From NCBI GenBank assembly GCA_000231825.2, contig JH720299.1:796140-860139 (forward strand): a stretch of DNA of 64,000 nt, written 5' to 3'. Every line of letters starts with the position of its first letter. The first letter of the stretch is position 1. The notes under the pieces were generated by a model. That model was not told the origin of the DNA. It searched no databases and was given only the letters and a program-made list of their open reading frames with translations. Shown here piece after piece: positions 38,536 to 52,423 of the stretch. The stretch is from Tetrahymena elliotti 4EA. Its lineage: Eukaryota > Ciliophora > Oligohymenophorea > Hymenostomatida > Tetrahymenidae. The translations under genes were made by a program, and so were the position numbers.

Positions 38536-39566
38536 TTATTGTCAGTGTTTGAAAATATGATCAGGAAATCAAGAATATGAGGAATGTAATACTCGCTTTT
38601 CTAAAGTCATCAGAAATAAAAAAATAAAGAATATGAAAATCCTGATAATTTTTAAAACCAATCAGGAATAATAAAATAAAAGTATTAAAAGTTATATTAA
38701 TGAAATCAATTCCCAAAAAATCAAAGAAGAATACTTACTATTTTTTATATATCTAAAAAATGAATTATAATTGTTCATTTTATTTATTAAATTTTGTATC
38801 CTATGATTTTTCCATAATTAATTCTCTCTATTTGTTTACTTTATTCTAAATTAATTCCAACCTTACCTGAGCACTGATAATTTTTTTCTACATTTCTTTG
38901 CAAATTTTTAATTTTAGTTCAATTAATTTATCCTCATTTGTTTATCATCTAACAATCTATTTAATCTTCCTTCATTTAAACTCAAAATAAGTACGTCAAT
39001 TGTATTTATAAGCATTCCATGAAATTTATTATGGGTTTCATAAATACTAAATCAATTAACTTTTTAAGTTTTATTTTTTTAGGATTCCAAAGATGATTAT
39101 TTTTAATACAATAAATTAAAATTTGTTAATTTATTTTAGTCAATATCACAAAATAAATTTATATTATTTATAACTTTCATATTTTCTTCCATAAATTTAT
39201 TTTTATGATTTTAGGCATCAACATTTCTACTTTTAATCCTAACCTTATTCCATTCTTTATGGCTTCAAATAAAAAAAATTACTATAGTCTCTTATCACTA
39301 ATTTGATTATAAATTGAGAAAATAAATCACTTATTAAGTAAAGTAGTTAAAATATTTCGTTTTATATTCATTGTTTAAAAATCAAATAAAAAAGTTGAAT
39401 TTAGGGTTAAGTTATTATTATCTTAAGAAATTTATTTTTTTAAAATAATTCATTTATAAAAATAAAAAAATTAACGTTAAAAAAAAGAAATATTAAACTG
39501 AATAAACATTTTTAATTAACTTGAAACATGATAAAAAAATCAGCCAAACTATCCTATATAATTAAC
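38536..39566. other. AT-rich spacer, no gene seen
   Basis: About 1 kb between the kinase relic and the 3' end of the intact type-1 gene. It probably derives from deleted kinase-like sequence, but I could not align it by eye. Confidence 0.35.
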
Positions 39567-42500
39567 TCAATCAATACTTTCCTTTTACCTAAACATAGGA
39601 TTTTTTTACCATCTTACATTTTCTGAAGTATCCTACAATTATAATTGAATATTTTTGGTCATTTCAGTAAGATCAGTTTATGTACAAATATTTGGTTTAT
39701 TTTTATTATTATTTTATTTATAGTTTTTTATTAAGGTTATTATTTTTATTATTATAGCTGTTAGAGATACTAATGTAAAAACTATTAGCAAGATAAGTAT
39801 GAATGTTACAATTGTAACTTGTTAGGTTGCGTCTTTGCAATTCAAGAAAACTCCAAATATTGTTACTATTAATATAAAGGTAATGTTGAGAAATATCGTT
39901 GAGTAGAAATCTATAGAGATTTTAAAAGGATTATATACTTTTTTTAAAACAGTTTCTATTATTAATAATCCTACTAAACCCCAAATGGCATATTTAAGTA
40001 TATCTTATGTTAAGATTATAGTTGCACAAAAAATTATTTTTTTGAGTTCTAAAGTGAAAAAGTAGTATTTTCCTAAAAAAGTATCTATTTCAAAGTAAAA
40101 AGAAATTATTGAATAAGATCTATCTTAATGTAAAGCGCTTCTAGCTATTCTAAAAAGCCATATTAATTAGGTAATATAGATTAAACAAAAGTAACCAATG
40201 CATATGAAATCTATCATTTCTTGTTTTGATAAATCAATCTTTATTATGGAAAAAATCATGAAATTAGAATTCAATTGAGTTGCTAATATTAATGAATTCC
40301 ATTTAAAAATAAAACTTAATTTTAGTATCTTCTATTTAGAGTACTCATAAAAATGGATTGAAGAAACAATTATTATTAAATGGGTTATTGTTGAAAGAGG
40401 TATTATACTTGAATAAAAGAATCTTTCTTGCTTTTTCACTTCTAATATTGGGTCATGATAACTAACTATTTCAGTTTAAGACTAGTCATTTTCAAGAATT
40501 CTTTAGGTTTAACCATATTCTCTAAACCCAATAAAGTTTCTATTTTTTGGATCAACTCTTAAATTTTCATCAAGAAACCTTTGACTCTTTAAAAAAGAAT
40601 TTTTATTGTTTGAGGAATTTTTATTATTATTGTCTTTATTTAAGTCAAATAAATTATTGATATTATATTTTGTATAGAAGTTAAGGATGGAGTTTATTGA
40701 TTAATTTTCATCATATTTTATGTATGAAAAATCTCCTGTTAATTGTTAGAGAATGTAAGAATATGTTACTGCTGGACTCAGATTTAGGATAAGTCCTAGG
40801 GATATTATAGGAAATCCAATAATATTAATATATTGATGAATATTTTATATCATACTTTGAACTTATTCTATTTTTGAGCAATCAGGCTCATTTATTTCTA
40901 AATATTCTAATTTACATTCACATTTTTAAGTAGAGTGATTATACTCTCTTGTTGAGGAAGCACACTAAAGGCATTCTTTGGATGTTTTACCACTACACTA
41001 CTTGCAAGTAAAATGACAAAGTTTACTTGGAAATTCATCAGGGTTACTCAAATCATAAGTGGTACAGTTACTTGAGTTTGAACAAACTTAGCATTGATCA
41101 GAACAGTTTAATATGCATTAATTATTGCTATCAGTAAATTTATAGTTATTGCAGTATTTACAGCTTCCATTCTCAAACAAAAAACCTTCTTTACATTTGA
41201 TGCAAGTTCTTCCATCAATAGAGCACTATTAGCAATTCATTTAAGGACATTTATAACATTTTTTGTTTGATTTTATGTAATAGAATCCTTCATTGCAATT
41301 GCATGTTTGCTTCCCTTAACTGTCAGTGACGAGCTTAGCATTTTCAATACAAGAATCACAAACTGAACTAAATTAACAAATTTAACAAAGAGAAATTTAG
41401 CAAGAAACACATTGGCTTCCATCAGAAGAAAATCCATAAGCTTAATTTGAACAAATACATTATTAATTTATATTTAATTATGCATCAGATATACAGCTAG
41501 CACAACTTTTACTAGATTTGTTAGTACAACTGAGACATGAAATATCACATTACTCACATTATCTAGTATTTAAATCAAAATATTGATTAGATTAGCAATC
41601 TAAAATACAAGAATTTCCTTTTAAGTAGTAGGGGCTTTAACAAGCACTGCAATTATCAAAACTTTAAGAACATAACCTGCAACCTATCTAACATGTTTTG
41701 CAAGTATTTAAGCCATTACTTAAATCTAAATAAAATCCATCAAAGCACTCCGAGCAATCATTACTGGTAATACCACTACAGTATTTGCAAGACTAATCAC
41801 ATTTTTGACAGGTATTTTAGTAAAAATATGCTTAAGGGAAGCATTCTTAACATTCATTAAAACCTAAACCTGTACAAGATTTGCAATTTGCAGCACAGCT
41901 TTAGCATGCATAATAATCTAATCCATTTTAAAGTTAACAAAACACTGCATCAGGAATTTAACTGTAACAGGAATTATTAAACAAGTATTAATTTTAAGAG
42001 CATGAAAGGCAAAAATCTTCTGAATTTTGGCATGTTAAACATTTAGAAGAATTGCAATTTTGGCAAGTATTTTAAAGTAAAAATTAGTTATTTTTACAAG
42101 CTGTACAAAAATCTGCAGAATTTAAGCATTCTTAGCATTTACTTAAATCACAAGGATAACAAATATTATTTGCATCACAGTAAGTTTGGCTTTGAATAGA
42201 ACTATAACAAACATTATTATAAAGAAAATAACCTGAAATACATTGCTAGCAAGTTTATTGAGTAGTGTTGCAAGATTTGCAATTTGATACATCACAATCT
42301 TGGCAAAGGAATTAGTTATTGCAATAAATACCATCTTTAGCTGTTAACATGCATTAACCTTTATAAAAATAAAGATAATTCTACTTGCAAGTTAAACATT
42401 CATTTTAAGAAGATCCTTCACAAGTTTCACATGTATCAAAACAAGATTAGCAATCATAATAAGTGTTTTAATCAATGGTTTTTTATTTGCAAAATGTTTA

Positions 42501-43628
42501 TGGAGGCTAAAAAGATATGCATGATTTATTAGTTGGATCATAATATTAATTTTATGGACAACTTGTGCATTCGTAAGCACTAGGTCCTGTGCATCCATAA
42601 CATGAAACATTACATAAAGAGCATCTATTCATTGAAATTTATTCTTAATATCCCTCTAGATAGAAAATATTTGATAGATCATTGTACATTTGACTGTTAA
42701 TGCTTGAACACTAACTTACGCACTAATAATCGTTTCCATTTGCAGCTAAAATCAAAAATTTTCCTTGGGGGCAAATTTGCATTTATAATTCAAATACATT
42801 TAATGAAATCCAAGGCATACAATCTAAATTGCTTTTTATAACTAAATTAATATTTGAATTACTTATTAAATTTTAGTTTTATAAATCAACTCCAAAGTCA
42901 TATTAAGAACAATTATCATTCCAATAGCTCAATCCATAGAAAGCACTATCATTATCTTAAAGCTATGTATTCATTTAAATGTTTTAAGAATTTATTCCTT
43001 AAGAGAGAGAATAACCATTGTTTTTTCTGAATTAGAAAGAATAAAACTTAAAGTCAATAGTAGGATGCTCCAAAAAGACTAAAACATTGACATCTATTTA
43101 GTTTTATTATGCCAATGAAAGGTCTTTAAATTTTAAAGTGATCATATGATCAGAAAAAGAAGAATCAAATTAAAATTCAGTTATTTCTTAAGTTCTAAAT
43201 CCGAAGCCACAAATAAAAGCGCAATAACCTATGATATTTGGTTCCATAAAAAAATTATAAATTTCCAAAAAGAACAATCTCTTATTAATTAATATTTAAT
43301 TAGGATAATCAGTTGCTAATACACAAACCTTTACTTCAAAGGGTGTATTATTTTCTTAAGTCTCAATTTTAATAGTAACATCAGTAGTTGAGATTGACTG
43401 AGTCTGTATGTATAATCCCAGTTCTTTGTTTGCTTTGAAATGTAAGATGCTGTAAATTATATTAGGTGTACTCAAAAAATGTTTAGGGAATGTCACAATT
43501 TATTATACCGGACTTGAACCAGAATTTATTTCAACATACATAATCTAAGCTCTATCAGATTACTTGTAATTAAACTAACATTTAATATAGCAGATAAATA
43601 GGGTTAAAAAAAAGCAAGCATATGTCAT
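39567..43628 (-). CDS. Type-1 lectin-like / Cys-rich / multi-TM receptor-like protein (intact copy C)
   Basis: Uninterrupted 1353-aa ORF on the minus strand in the ciliate code, ATG 43626-43628, TGA 39567-39569, no intron needed. Signal peptide M-T-Y-A-C-F-F-L-T-L-F-I-C at the N-terminus. A lectin-like region follows (F-P-K-H-F-L-S-T-P-N-I-I-Y-S-I-L, G-L-Y-I-Q-T-Q-S-I-S, C-V-L-A-T-D), then a globular segment to about residue 330, then roughly 600 residues of C-x-x-C furin/GFR-like repeats. The C-terminal third has about six hydrophobic segments separated by an N/K-rich loop. The tail reads V-R-W-Q-K-N-P-M near the end. The intact frame, against the broken copies B and 50036-50850, suggests this one is functional. 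Role inferred: surface receptor or adhesin. Confidence 0.85.
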
Positions 43629-44934
43629 TTTAAAACAAAAATATTTAATTAGTTTCTTTATTTCTTATTGAAATTATTTGATTAATAAGATTGTATTGAT
43701 TATTAAATAATAACAAAAAGTTTTCAAAAATTATTACAAATTTAATTGATTATTTTCAAATCATTTAAGTGATAGTGATAGCTACTATATTTGTTAAATG
43801 TTAAAGTCAAATTTAATTCAACTCTGATGGTATTTCTACATTTTAAAAAATTTATAAAATAGATAAGTATTGTAATACATAAAAAATAATTCCAAAAATG
43901 TATTCTTATTTTCAAGAATCAAAAATGGGGTATAAATTCTTAAAATTTACATATATTTTGAAAGTTTTGAGATACCTAAAATGAAGAGATTAGGGTATTG
44001 TTATGTATTCAATAAAGTTTGATTTGAATATAGAACTTCTTTATTTATTAAATGGTTATAAAATACAAAATGAAAAATACATATTAACTTTAGACAAATT
44101 TTTGTTACACTTGAAATTATTTATTAAAAATTGATTTCATTTGATTTTGCATCATAAATTATAAAAATACTTAATAATTTACGTCTTAATTATTTCAACC
44201 AAGTCCTTCTTTTAGATATTTTAATTAATGAACAAAGGAAAATCCAATTTTAATTCAGGACTTAAATTGTTTTCCCTATTTATCTCTAAAATACTCAAAA
44301 TCTTATAAAGAACTGAAATATTCATATATTTAATAATCTAAATTAAATAAAATTGTCTGTATTTATATTTAATTTTTACCATAATTAATTATGTTCCTAT
44401 TTGTTATTTTTCTTTAAAAATCGAATATCTCAAAATTTGATAAATAGATATTTTTAAAATTTTACTTTCGATTTCTTATTCTTCAAGTAAATTAATCTAA
44501 ATAGAAAAATAAATACTGAAACACTTGTAAAAGGCTCTTCAAAAAAGATCAAATTTTTAATATAAGAAATGTTAGTTTTATCCTTTGATTTCTCTGATAG
44601 ATTCAAAATTTAATTTAATTTTTGTTTTAAATATCAGCCTTTCCAGTTAAATATAATAAAAATAACAAAAGAATCAAAGTAAGAGTTGCTTACCATCTTC
44701 GTATTTAGACAATTTAACAAAATTAAATTTAACTATGGATTCTTTATATCAGCTAAAAACTTAACTTATTAATAAATACATATTCAAAAAGGTTATTTTG
44801 AATTAATAAAATTAAAAATGTAAATAACCTAAAAAGCTTTACATAAGTTAATAAGGATTATTGTTAGAGAAATTAATATTTTAGATACAGTGAAATCTAT
44901 TAAGTTGGACACGCTTGGGACTGGAGTTTTTTGC
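43629..44934. other. Upstream flank of copy C with decayed spacer-gene sequence
   Basis: The 44090-44200 block matches 37080-37200, and 44400-44580 matches the 5' part of the 223-codon ORF of module 1. The reading frame there is not continuous. Nothing else supported. Confidence 0.45.
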
Positions 44935-45275
44935 CCTGCTTATTGAGCTATTTTTTTTTGCATTTGTAAATATCCCAAAAATTACCATAATTACTAAAAA
45001 CAAAGCATCGCAGTATGATAAAAGTATAAATTTCCAAACTGCCTAGAGATAATAGCCCAAATTGAAAATTTGATATGCTTTTATTCTTGAGAAAGGATTG
45101 AGTAAAATATAATTTTTTGAAATTTACTGATAAGAAATAATATTTTCCATCAAATTTATTAGTATCTAATTAAAATAGAAGTCTTGAATAAGATTTATCT
45201 TCAAATTATATATTTCTCACACTTGAATCAGAATAATCCTAAAAACCAAAATCAATTAGCTGTGGTTGTTAGAAA
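44935..45275 (-). pseudogene. Relic of the C-terminal membrane domain of a type-2 receptor gene (module 2)
   Basis: Collinear with 52690-53085 of the type-2 gene on the same strand (AGAAAGGATTGAG, GATAAGAAATAATAT, TTTATTAGTATCTAATTAA, AGGATTTATCTTCAAATT-like, AATAATCCTAAAAAC). It is interrupted and lacks the Cys-rich part. Placed directly before the kinase-like gene, as in module 1. Confidence 0.6.
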
Positions 45276-46018
45276 TGTTGTTGAATGAAATATAAGTATG
45301 AATTGTTACAGAATAATAAATATCAATATAATAATATATATTAATAAATAAGATCTTTACTATTACAAAATAAACATCAAATCTCATAATCAATGATAAT
45401 GCAAAATAAATTATTTCATAATCAATTAATTTATTTATAATCATCTTTATTGCTATCTCGCACCTCTATTTTTTTGAAAAGATAAATAAATTCTGCAAAA
45501 CTTTACATCAAATAAAATACAGAGTTAATGAAGGATTTTATAATTGTGATGTGATTTATTATAATCTAAAAAAAATATTAATTTAAAATAAGTGGTAAAT
45601 AATTGAATATTGAATTAATATTTTAGATGAAGTCACATACTCAATTTCTTTAGTAATGATGTAAAAAAATTTCAATTTATTCTAATAGATTGAAGTTCAT
45701 CAACAATTTAATTTCAAATAGATTAATTTACAAAGTTAATAATGAATAATTTAAATTGATTATTTTATTTCAAATACAAAGAAGAAATATTCTTTTAAAT
45801 AAGGATGATTTTCTTAATTTAAATAATTTATAAAATAATAATAATAAAAAAATTAAAAAGAAAAGCTGTTCTTATAAATTTTAGATTTTAATGATTACAT
45901 AATATTTTTAGTGTTGAAAAAAAAAGAATTTCTTGAAGATACTTTAGAAAAATAATCATTATTTTAATTTTACAAATAGAATAAACTAAAAATAGAAAAA
46001 CTAATTTTATTTAAAGTT
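45276..46018. other. 5' flank of kinase-like gene K2
   Basis: Resembles 27600-28249 upstream of K1 (shared ATCAATTAATTTATT-type and ATCTTTATTGCTATCTCGCA-like words). The minus-strand standard-code ORF at 45256-45444 is an AT-rich shadow. Confidence 0.4.
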
Positions 46019-49000
46019 ATGACTAGCTTAAAATAAGACTAGAACATCTTAGATCAGATAAAAGATATAATAGATGGTAATACAGTTACAGACGAGAGAT
46101 TTAAAGAGTTTTAAACTACTTATAATGCTTATAATGATATTTAATAAAAATTCCAATAATAGAATATCAAAAACTATTGCGATAATTCGAGTTTAATATA
46201 TTTTAAAATAAATTATTTTTTAACACCAGAAAAATATGAAAAAGACAAATGTTAACCAAAGCCTAACGAAAGAAAAAAATATATCTAAATCCTAGAGAAA
46301 TTGTCTGAAAATGCAAGAGAAACTTTAGAAAAATAAATTTAAAAAATCAAAAATTAAATATTAGGATTTGAAAAAATATGAAAAAAGCTTTGAAAGCCAA
46401 CATTTTACTGCTATGAATAGCTACTTTGAAATGAGTGACTTTAAATACCTCAAGTTTTTAATTAGAATTAAAATTAGAAGGAGTCCCAAAGGATTAATAG
46501 AATTTTTTATTAGATTTGATTAATTGTTATAACATATTGGGAAATATGATATTAATTAAAGCTTATAATAGAGAAGATCAAAATTTCCTTTTTGGCAGAC
46601 GATTGATAGCTTTTTTGAAAAAGAATCAAAAAACTAATTGAATTAAAGACTATGAGATTCCTTACTTCAAATTTTATGATAAATTTGATATTATTAATGC
46701 GATAATTGATTCTAAAAATATTGAAAAGATTACTCAAGAAAATGAACATGAAATAAATTTATATTTTCTTATACTTACATACTTACATTGTTAAATTTAA
46801 CAAAATACAATTACCTTTTTATTAATAAAGAGCAAAAGCTAAGAACTACAATAATAAAAATTTAAAGCATCAATCATGATAAATTCAAGTTAGGATATCT
46901 ATTTCTGATGAAATTTATGATAGACATGAATGAAACGTGTTTTATTTCAGATGATTTTAGTTAACCTTATACACAAATAAATTTTAAATATGATAAAAAA
47001 GAAAGTACAGTCGAGTTGTTTAAAGATTGGAGCAAATAAAGGTATGAAGTATGTGAAAATTATATAAACAAAGAGTAGCTTTAGCTTTACATAGACACAG
47101 TTCAGAGCTATTTGATTATAGCTATCTTACCAGAAGTAGCTAGATTTTATAAATAAGATGACAGTATTCCTTTTCAAGTAACAGATATTGATTTCGGATA
47201 TATCTAATAGATAGTCAGAGGAAAGAGATTATATTAGAAAAACTAAAATGATACTGCTAATAATATTAAGTACTGGAAAGATTGGACAGAAAACATGAGA
47301 AAAAATCAAAATTTTAAAAAGCAGAAAGATAAAAAATTTTTAGAAGAATAAAGAAAATTTTAAATTAATTGAAATAAATGATGAATAACTATTAGAAAAA
47401 GAAAATGTGATTTATTTTAAAATATGTCTAATAAATTTAAAGGCTTTAGAGAGAGGTTTTAATTATGAGAGTAAGAAAATGGAAAAATTAATAGAATCTT
47501 TCTTTAAAATCAATAGATAGATCATAATATTTAAATGTAGTAAGAAAGAGGTAAATTTATCAGACATTATCTTTTTTGTTTGTTTATTCATGAAAATGAT
47601 GAAAAGGTGATGGAAAAATTTAAATCAAGGAATCGAAGAATTTTTACTAAAGTGAATGGGAAACTGAGTTATAAAATAATTTGTTTCTTTCTTTAAAATA
47701 AGAATTTAATGTGAATACTTACATACATTATTAGAGAAGGTCAAAGAACTTTTTCTTTATAATAAACAGATAATTTGTTTGAAAAATTAAGAAGTGATTT
47801 CCTGGATGTTTACAGATAATTTTAAAAGCTAAATAAAAATTAAGTGAAAGAAAAAAATTAACGGGAGACAGTTAAGAAGAAATTTTAGCTAATAATTGAT
47901 GATTATGGATTTTTGAAGAGATAAAAATACTCAGTTTTCAAACTAAATATTGAGATTTTTATCACTTAAATCGATTTATATTTAGAACTTATCAAGAATA
48001 ATAATAAATAAATAACAGAAACTTACAATAAAGTACCTCCCTCTTACAAAGAGTCAATTTAAAATATATATAGTAAATATAGATAATAAGGATTATGTAA
48101 CTCAATAACCCAGTGAAGGATAAATAGAAAATGATACTTTTATATCAACAAATTAAAGAAATAAGTATTCTTTCAAATATAGCAAAATATAGTAATGATT
48201 TGATTATTAAATATGAAAAGCACCAAGTAAATGGTGGTTCGTTTGAATTACTTTTAGAGTACTTTGCTCAAAATAGTTTATTAGATAGATGCAATAATTG
48301 GAACAGTAAAATAATTAGTGAAGAAACATAAAAAATAAAAATCAGAAAATTGAATATTTGCAATAGTTTAGGCTATGATATTTTTACATTCTCTTAACAT
48401 AGTTCATGGAGGTTTAAAACTAAGTATAATTTTGATTAATGATTAAGATTAAATTAAAATTATTGATTTTAGTGATTCTGGTTTCTCTGTTGAAGAAACT
48501 ACTGGTTTTACACTAGATATAAATAATGAAAAAAATAAAAGAAGGAGCATAAAAAGTGATTATATAGGTATAGGAGTAGTGTTGATAAGGATACTTTATA
48601 ACTCAAAATTTGATTTAAGCTGTAAATGTAAAAGTAATGAAATAAATTGCAAAGAACAATTTCATAAAAAATATTTGAAAGAAAAATTAAAAGATTTATT
48701 GAAAGCTCAAACAAAACCAAATAACTATTTAGATGATACTAATTTAGTAATTTTGTTTAAATAAATTTTGAGTCTTTTAAATGACTAACCTTTTATAAGA
48801 TGTAGTCTATAGGAGATAGTTGATCTAATTGAGATATAAATTATTTATTTAGATAAAGATAATATATCTATAAATAATTTAATCACCTAACATTTATAAA
48901 AATATGGTGAAGTAAATTTGAAAACAAATACTTCAAATAAAGAATAAATTTAATTAGACCCTCAAGTAGTTGAAGAATTCAATAGAAATAAAGAAATGAG

Positions 49001-49570
49001 TTAAATGAATTCAATTTAATATCGATCCACACAAATATAAATAAATTATCAGATAAAACTTTAAACAAAAAAGATAAAAAAATAAAAATGAAGTTGAGAG
49101 AACGAATAAAATAATTTAAGAAATCTAAAAAGATAATTAATCCTATCTAAATGACACCATTTTTTTAATTGATAATAAAAACTAAACATACCAGCTAGAA
49201 TATAATTGTGATAAGAACAATTCATATTTATAGCATTCATCTAATAATTTAATAGCTATGAAAGTTATTTTATGGAAAATTTATTTAAAGAAGAATTTTA
49301 CCCAAAGATTATTCAAAGATTAAAAGATATCAAAATAAATTTAAGACAGTAAGAGATTGGAATCTTAGAGTTTTAAAAGTAGAGTAAAATGAATAAAATA
49401 AAAAAAGTTTGTTAAATAGTTGGTTTTAAAAATTTAAGTCTATTTTTAGGGGAATTATTCAAAAAGTACTACTTTAATACATCTTATAAACTTAATTAAA
49501 TCCTAAATAAAAGTTGAAAAAAGAATTAGGAAAAACTATTTATAATTTTTATTTAAATTATGAAAATTGA
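46019..49570 (+). pseudogene. Large protein-kinase-like gene, frame-disrupted and catalytically dead (copy K2)
   Basis: Second copy of the 28250-31890 gene; about 500 bp (46740-47270) are almost identical to 28775-29265. ATG 46019 opens a frame that stops near 46380. A later frame (48131-48331 plus continuation) gives N-lobe to alphaC sequence (Q-Q-I-K-E-I-S-I-L-S-N-I-A). Another frame from about 48360 runs some 240 codons through the C-lobe. The catalytic loop is H-G-G-L-K-L-S-I-I-L, so the catalytic Asp is Gly and the Asn is Ile; the metal-site position reads D-F-S-D-S-G-F-S. It shares the C-terminal Y-L-N-Y-E-N stop with K1. It also retains a segment at 46440-46620 missing from K1. With several breaks and lost catalytic residues this is a pseudogene. 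Confidence 0.7.
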
Positions 49571-50035
49571 AAACGAGTCAAATATTATCTAAAAATATCT
49601 CAGCCTACCAAAGTTTCATTTATTATTAAAATTTTATGAATTAATTTAAAAACTAAAAAAAAAATGAATTAATTATGTTTGCTTTTATTTTTGTCAGAAT
49701 TATATTTAAGATAATAATCAATCAAGCAATAAATTGAAATTAAAAAAGTCTAATTTATGTTGAAATAGATATAAAAATAGAATAAATTTAGGTTCAAAAA
49801 AAAACTCAAACAAAAATCTTTTTTATTTTTTAAAAATTTTCCAAAAAAAGTTATTTAGTAAAAATTATAATCTTTATTTTGTTTTTAATTATTTAATTTT
49901 AATTTAAACTTTTAATAAATTAAATTCAATGATTAGTTTATTTTCAAAAAAAAAAACTTTCATAGAAGCAAAAGATGATATTGAGATATTTATCAAATTT
50001 TTTTTTTAAGTTATTATTTGATTTAATTTAATTTA

Positions 50036-50850
50036 GCATGTTTTACAAGTTTTTGCACCATTAATTACATCTAAATATGGTCAATCAAAGTATTCAGAGC
50101 AATCATTATTGGTAATACCACTACAAAATTTGCAAGACTCATAACATTTTTTAGTAAATTTAATTTTAGTTGCAATATGTTGAAACTGATTAATCTAAAG
50201 CACATGTGTTTTAGTAAAAATATACTTAAAGAAAATATTCTTAGCATTCATTTGATTTTACAATTTGTAGTACAGATTAAGTACATATAATAATAATATA
50301 ATATAATATAATCCATTTTAAGTTTAACAAAATTCTCCATCAGGATTTTATTGATAACAATAATTATTAAACAAGAATTAATTTTAAGAGCACATAAGGC
50401 AAAAATCTTCAGAATGTTAGGATTATTACGTTTGCTTAAATTATTTTTGAATAAAATTATACAAACATTATTATAAAGAGCATAACCAGAAGCACATTCT
50501 TAATATATTTATCGAATAGATTTACAAGATTTACAGTATTCTACATTACATCTTTTCAAATGAGTGCTTCAACATTGCAGGAAATATTATCTTTAACTCC
50601 TTAAATGCTTTAACATATAGAAATAAAGATTATTTAGCTGCATTTTAAACAATAATTTTAAGATCCTTCACAAATTTCACATATATAATAGCAAGATTAG
50701 AGACCATAATAAATGCTTTGATCAATGGTTTTTTTTAGTAAAATGTATCTGGAGGCTAAGAAGATGTACATGATTTATTTTTAGGATCATAATATTAACT
50801 TTATGGATAGTTTGTGCATTCTTAAGAGCTGGGTCCAGTACATCCATAAC
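50036..50850 (-). pseudogene. Fragment of a type-1 Cys-rich receptor gene (module 3)
   Basis: Aligns with 34598-35562 of copy B on the same strand, including the block that in B encodes C-T-G-P-S-F-Q-E-C-T-S-C-P (plus-strand AAGAGCTGGGTCCAGTACAT). Many small deletions and TGA codons break it. The lectin-like N-terminus and the membrane domain are both missing. Confidence 0.75.
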
Positions 50851-52423
50851 AATATAATTTAATCTAAAAAAAGGATCTCTATTTACCCCTATCCTGTAAA
50901 TAAATTAATAAACTATGAAAATTGACTTAAATTATGTATATTTTGTTATACTAAAGTTTGATTCTAAAATAGGACTTCTATACTTATAAAATTACTACAT
51001 TATTAGAACTGAAAAGTGACTTAATAACTTAAGAAAAATTTTTGTTACACTTAAAAGTGTTTATTGATAGTTAATTCATTTTGATTCCGCATCATAAATT
51101 TGACATATACTCTATTATTTACGTCTTAATTATTTAAATCGAGCCTTTCTTTTGGTATTTAATAATATTAATAAACAAAAGATATCCAATTTTAATTAAG
51201 TATTAAAAATCTCCCCTTTTATCTATCTCTAAAAGACTTGTTTTCTTTTCAAGATCTAAAATTGTCTAAGTGGCAATAGTAATCTAAATTCAATCATATT
51301 AGCTTTATTTATTTTACTAACTTTATAATAATAATAATTTTCGTAAAAGGGAAATACATATTTTTTTAATAAAATCTTTAAATTAATCATTTTTTTACTC
51401 CTTGCTTATTTACTTTTTTTGAAAAATCTTTTTTGTATTTTAAAAATAATTAAAGATAAATTTAACTGTTTTATAAGTATAAAAATATTTAATGAATTCC
51501 AAAATTAATCAATAATTATTAATAAGCAACTCTTAAAAGAAATGATTAAGCTAAAATAGAAATATTCAAGCATCAAAAATAATACTTTAAAATAGGTTTT
51601 CTTTTTTAAATAAATATCTTACTTAGATACTTCAAAAATATTTAAAAATAAAATATACTTATTAATACTGGTGTAATAATTTAATTAATCTTAATTAGAT
51701 TGATCTTTCTGATCAAATACATAATTAAAGATTTAGCTTACATTAATTCCATTTGATAATTAGATTCTATTTTTCTTTAAAAACCTAATTTCCCCAAAAT
51801 TTGACAAACAGATATTTTTAAAATGTTACTTTCGCTTTCTTAATCCTCAAGTAAATTAATCTAAAGAGAAAAGTAAAGTATACATAAACACTGATAGAAA
51901 GCTCTTCAAAAAGATCAAGTTTTTGAGATTAGAAATTTTTTTTGTATTCTTTGATTTATCTATTTTGATTAGATTTAAAACCCAATCTCATATTTTTATT
52001 TTAAAGTAAGTCTCTCCTAATAAATAAAATTTGTTTAAATAGTAAAAGAATGAAATAAAGAGTTACCATCTTTTCATTTAGACAATGAATCCTTTAAAAA
52101 ATTAAATTTCATATTGGATTAATTTTAATTTGAACTAAATAAAAATTCAACTCAATAATACATTTTAGAACGAATAAAATTTAAAAATATAATCAATCAT
52201 AAAAACTTTTGAAAAGATAATAAAGATTATTGTTTGAGAAATTAATATTTTAAATATTTTTTGGACTGCAAGATATTATTTTTGGCTTTTTTAAGCCAAG
52301 AGTAATTTAATGTTGTTTACAAATTTAAAAAAAAAAAATATATTACAAAAAAAAGTATGAAGAATGATATTTTAATTGTTTAATATGTTAAAAATTATTT
52401 TATTTTTTGAATTTTTAACAGTT
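50851..52423. other. Spacer with duplicated flank and decayed spacer-gene sequence (module 3)
   Basis: 51040-51150 matches 37080-37200 and 44090-44200. 51790-51990 matches the 5' half of the 223-codon ORF (minus strand, starting M-R-L-G-F-K-S-N-Q) but carries an extra intron-like GTATAC...TTTAG segment. No intact gene supported. Confidence 0.45.
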
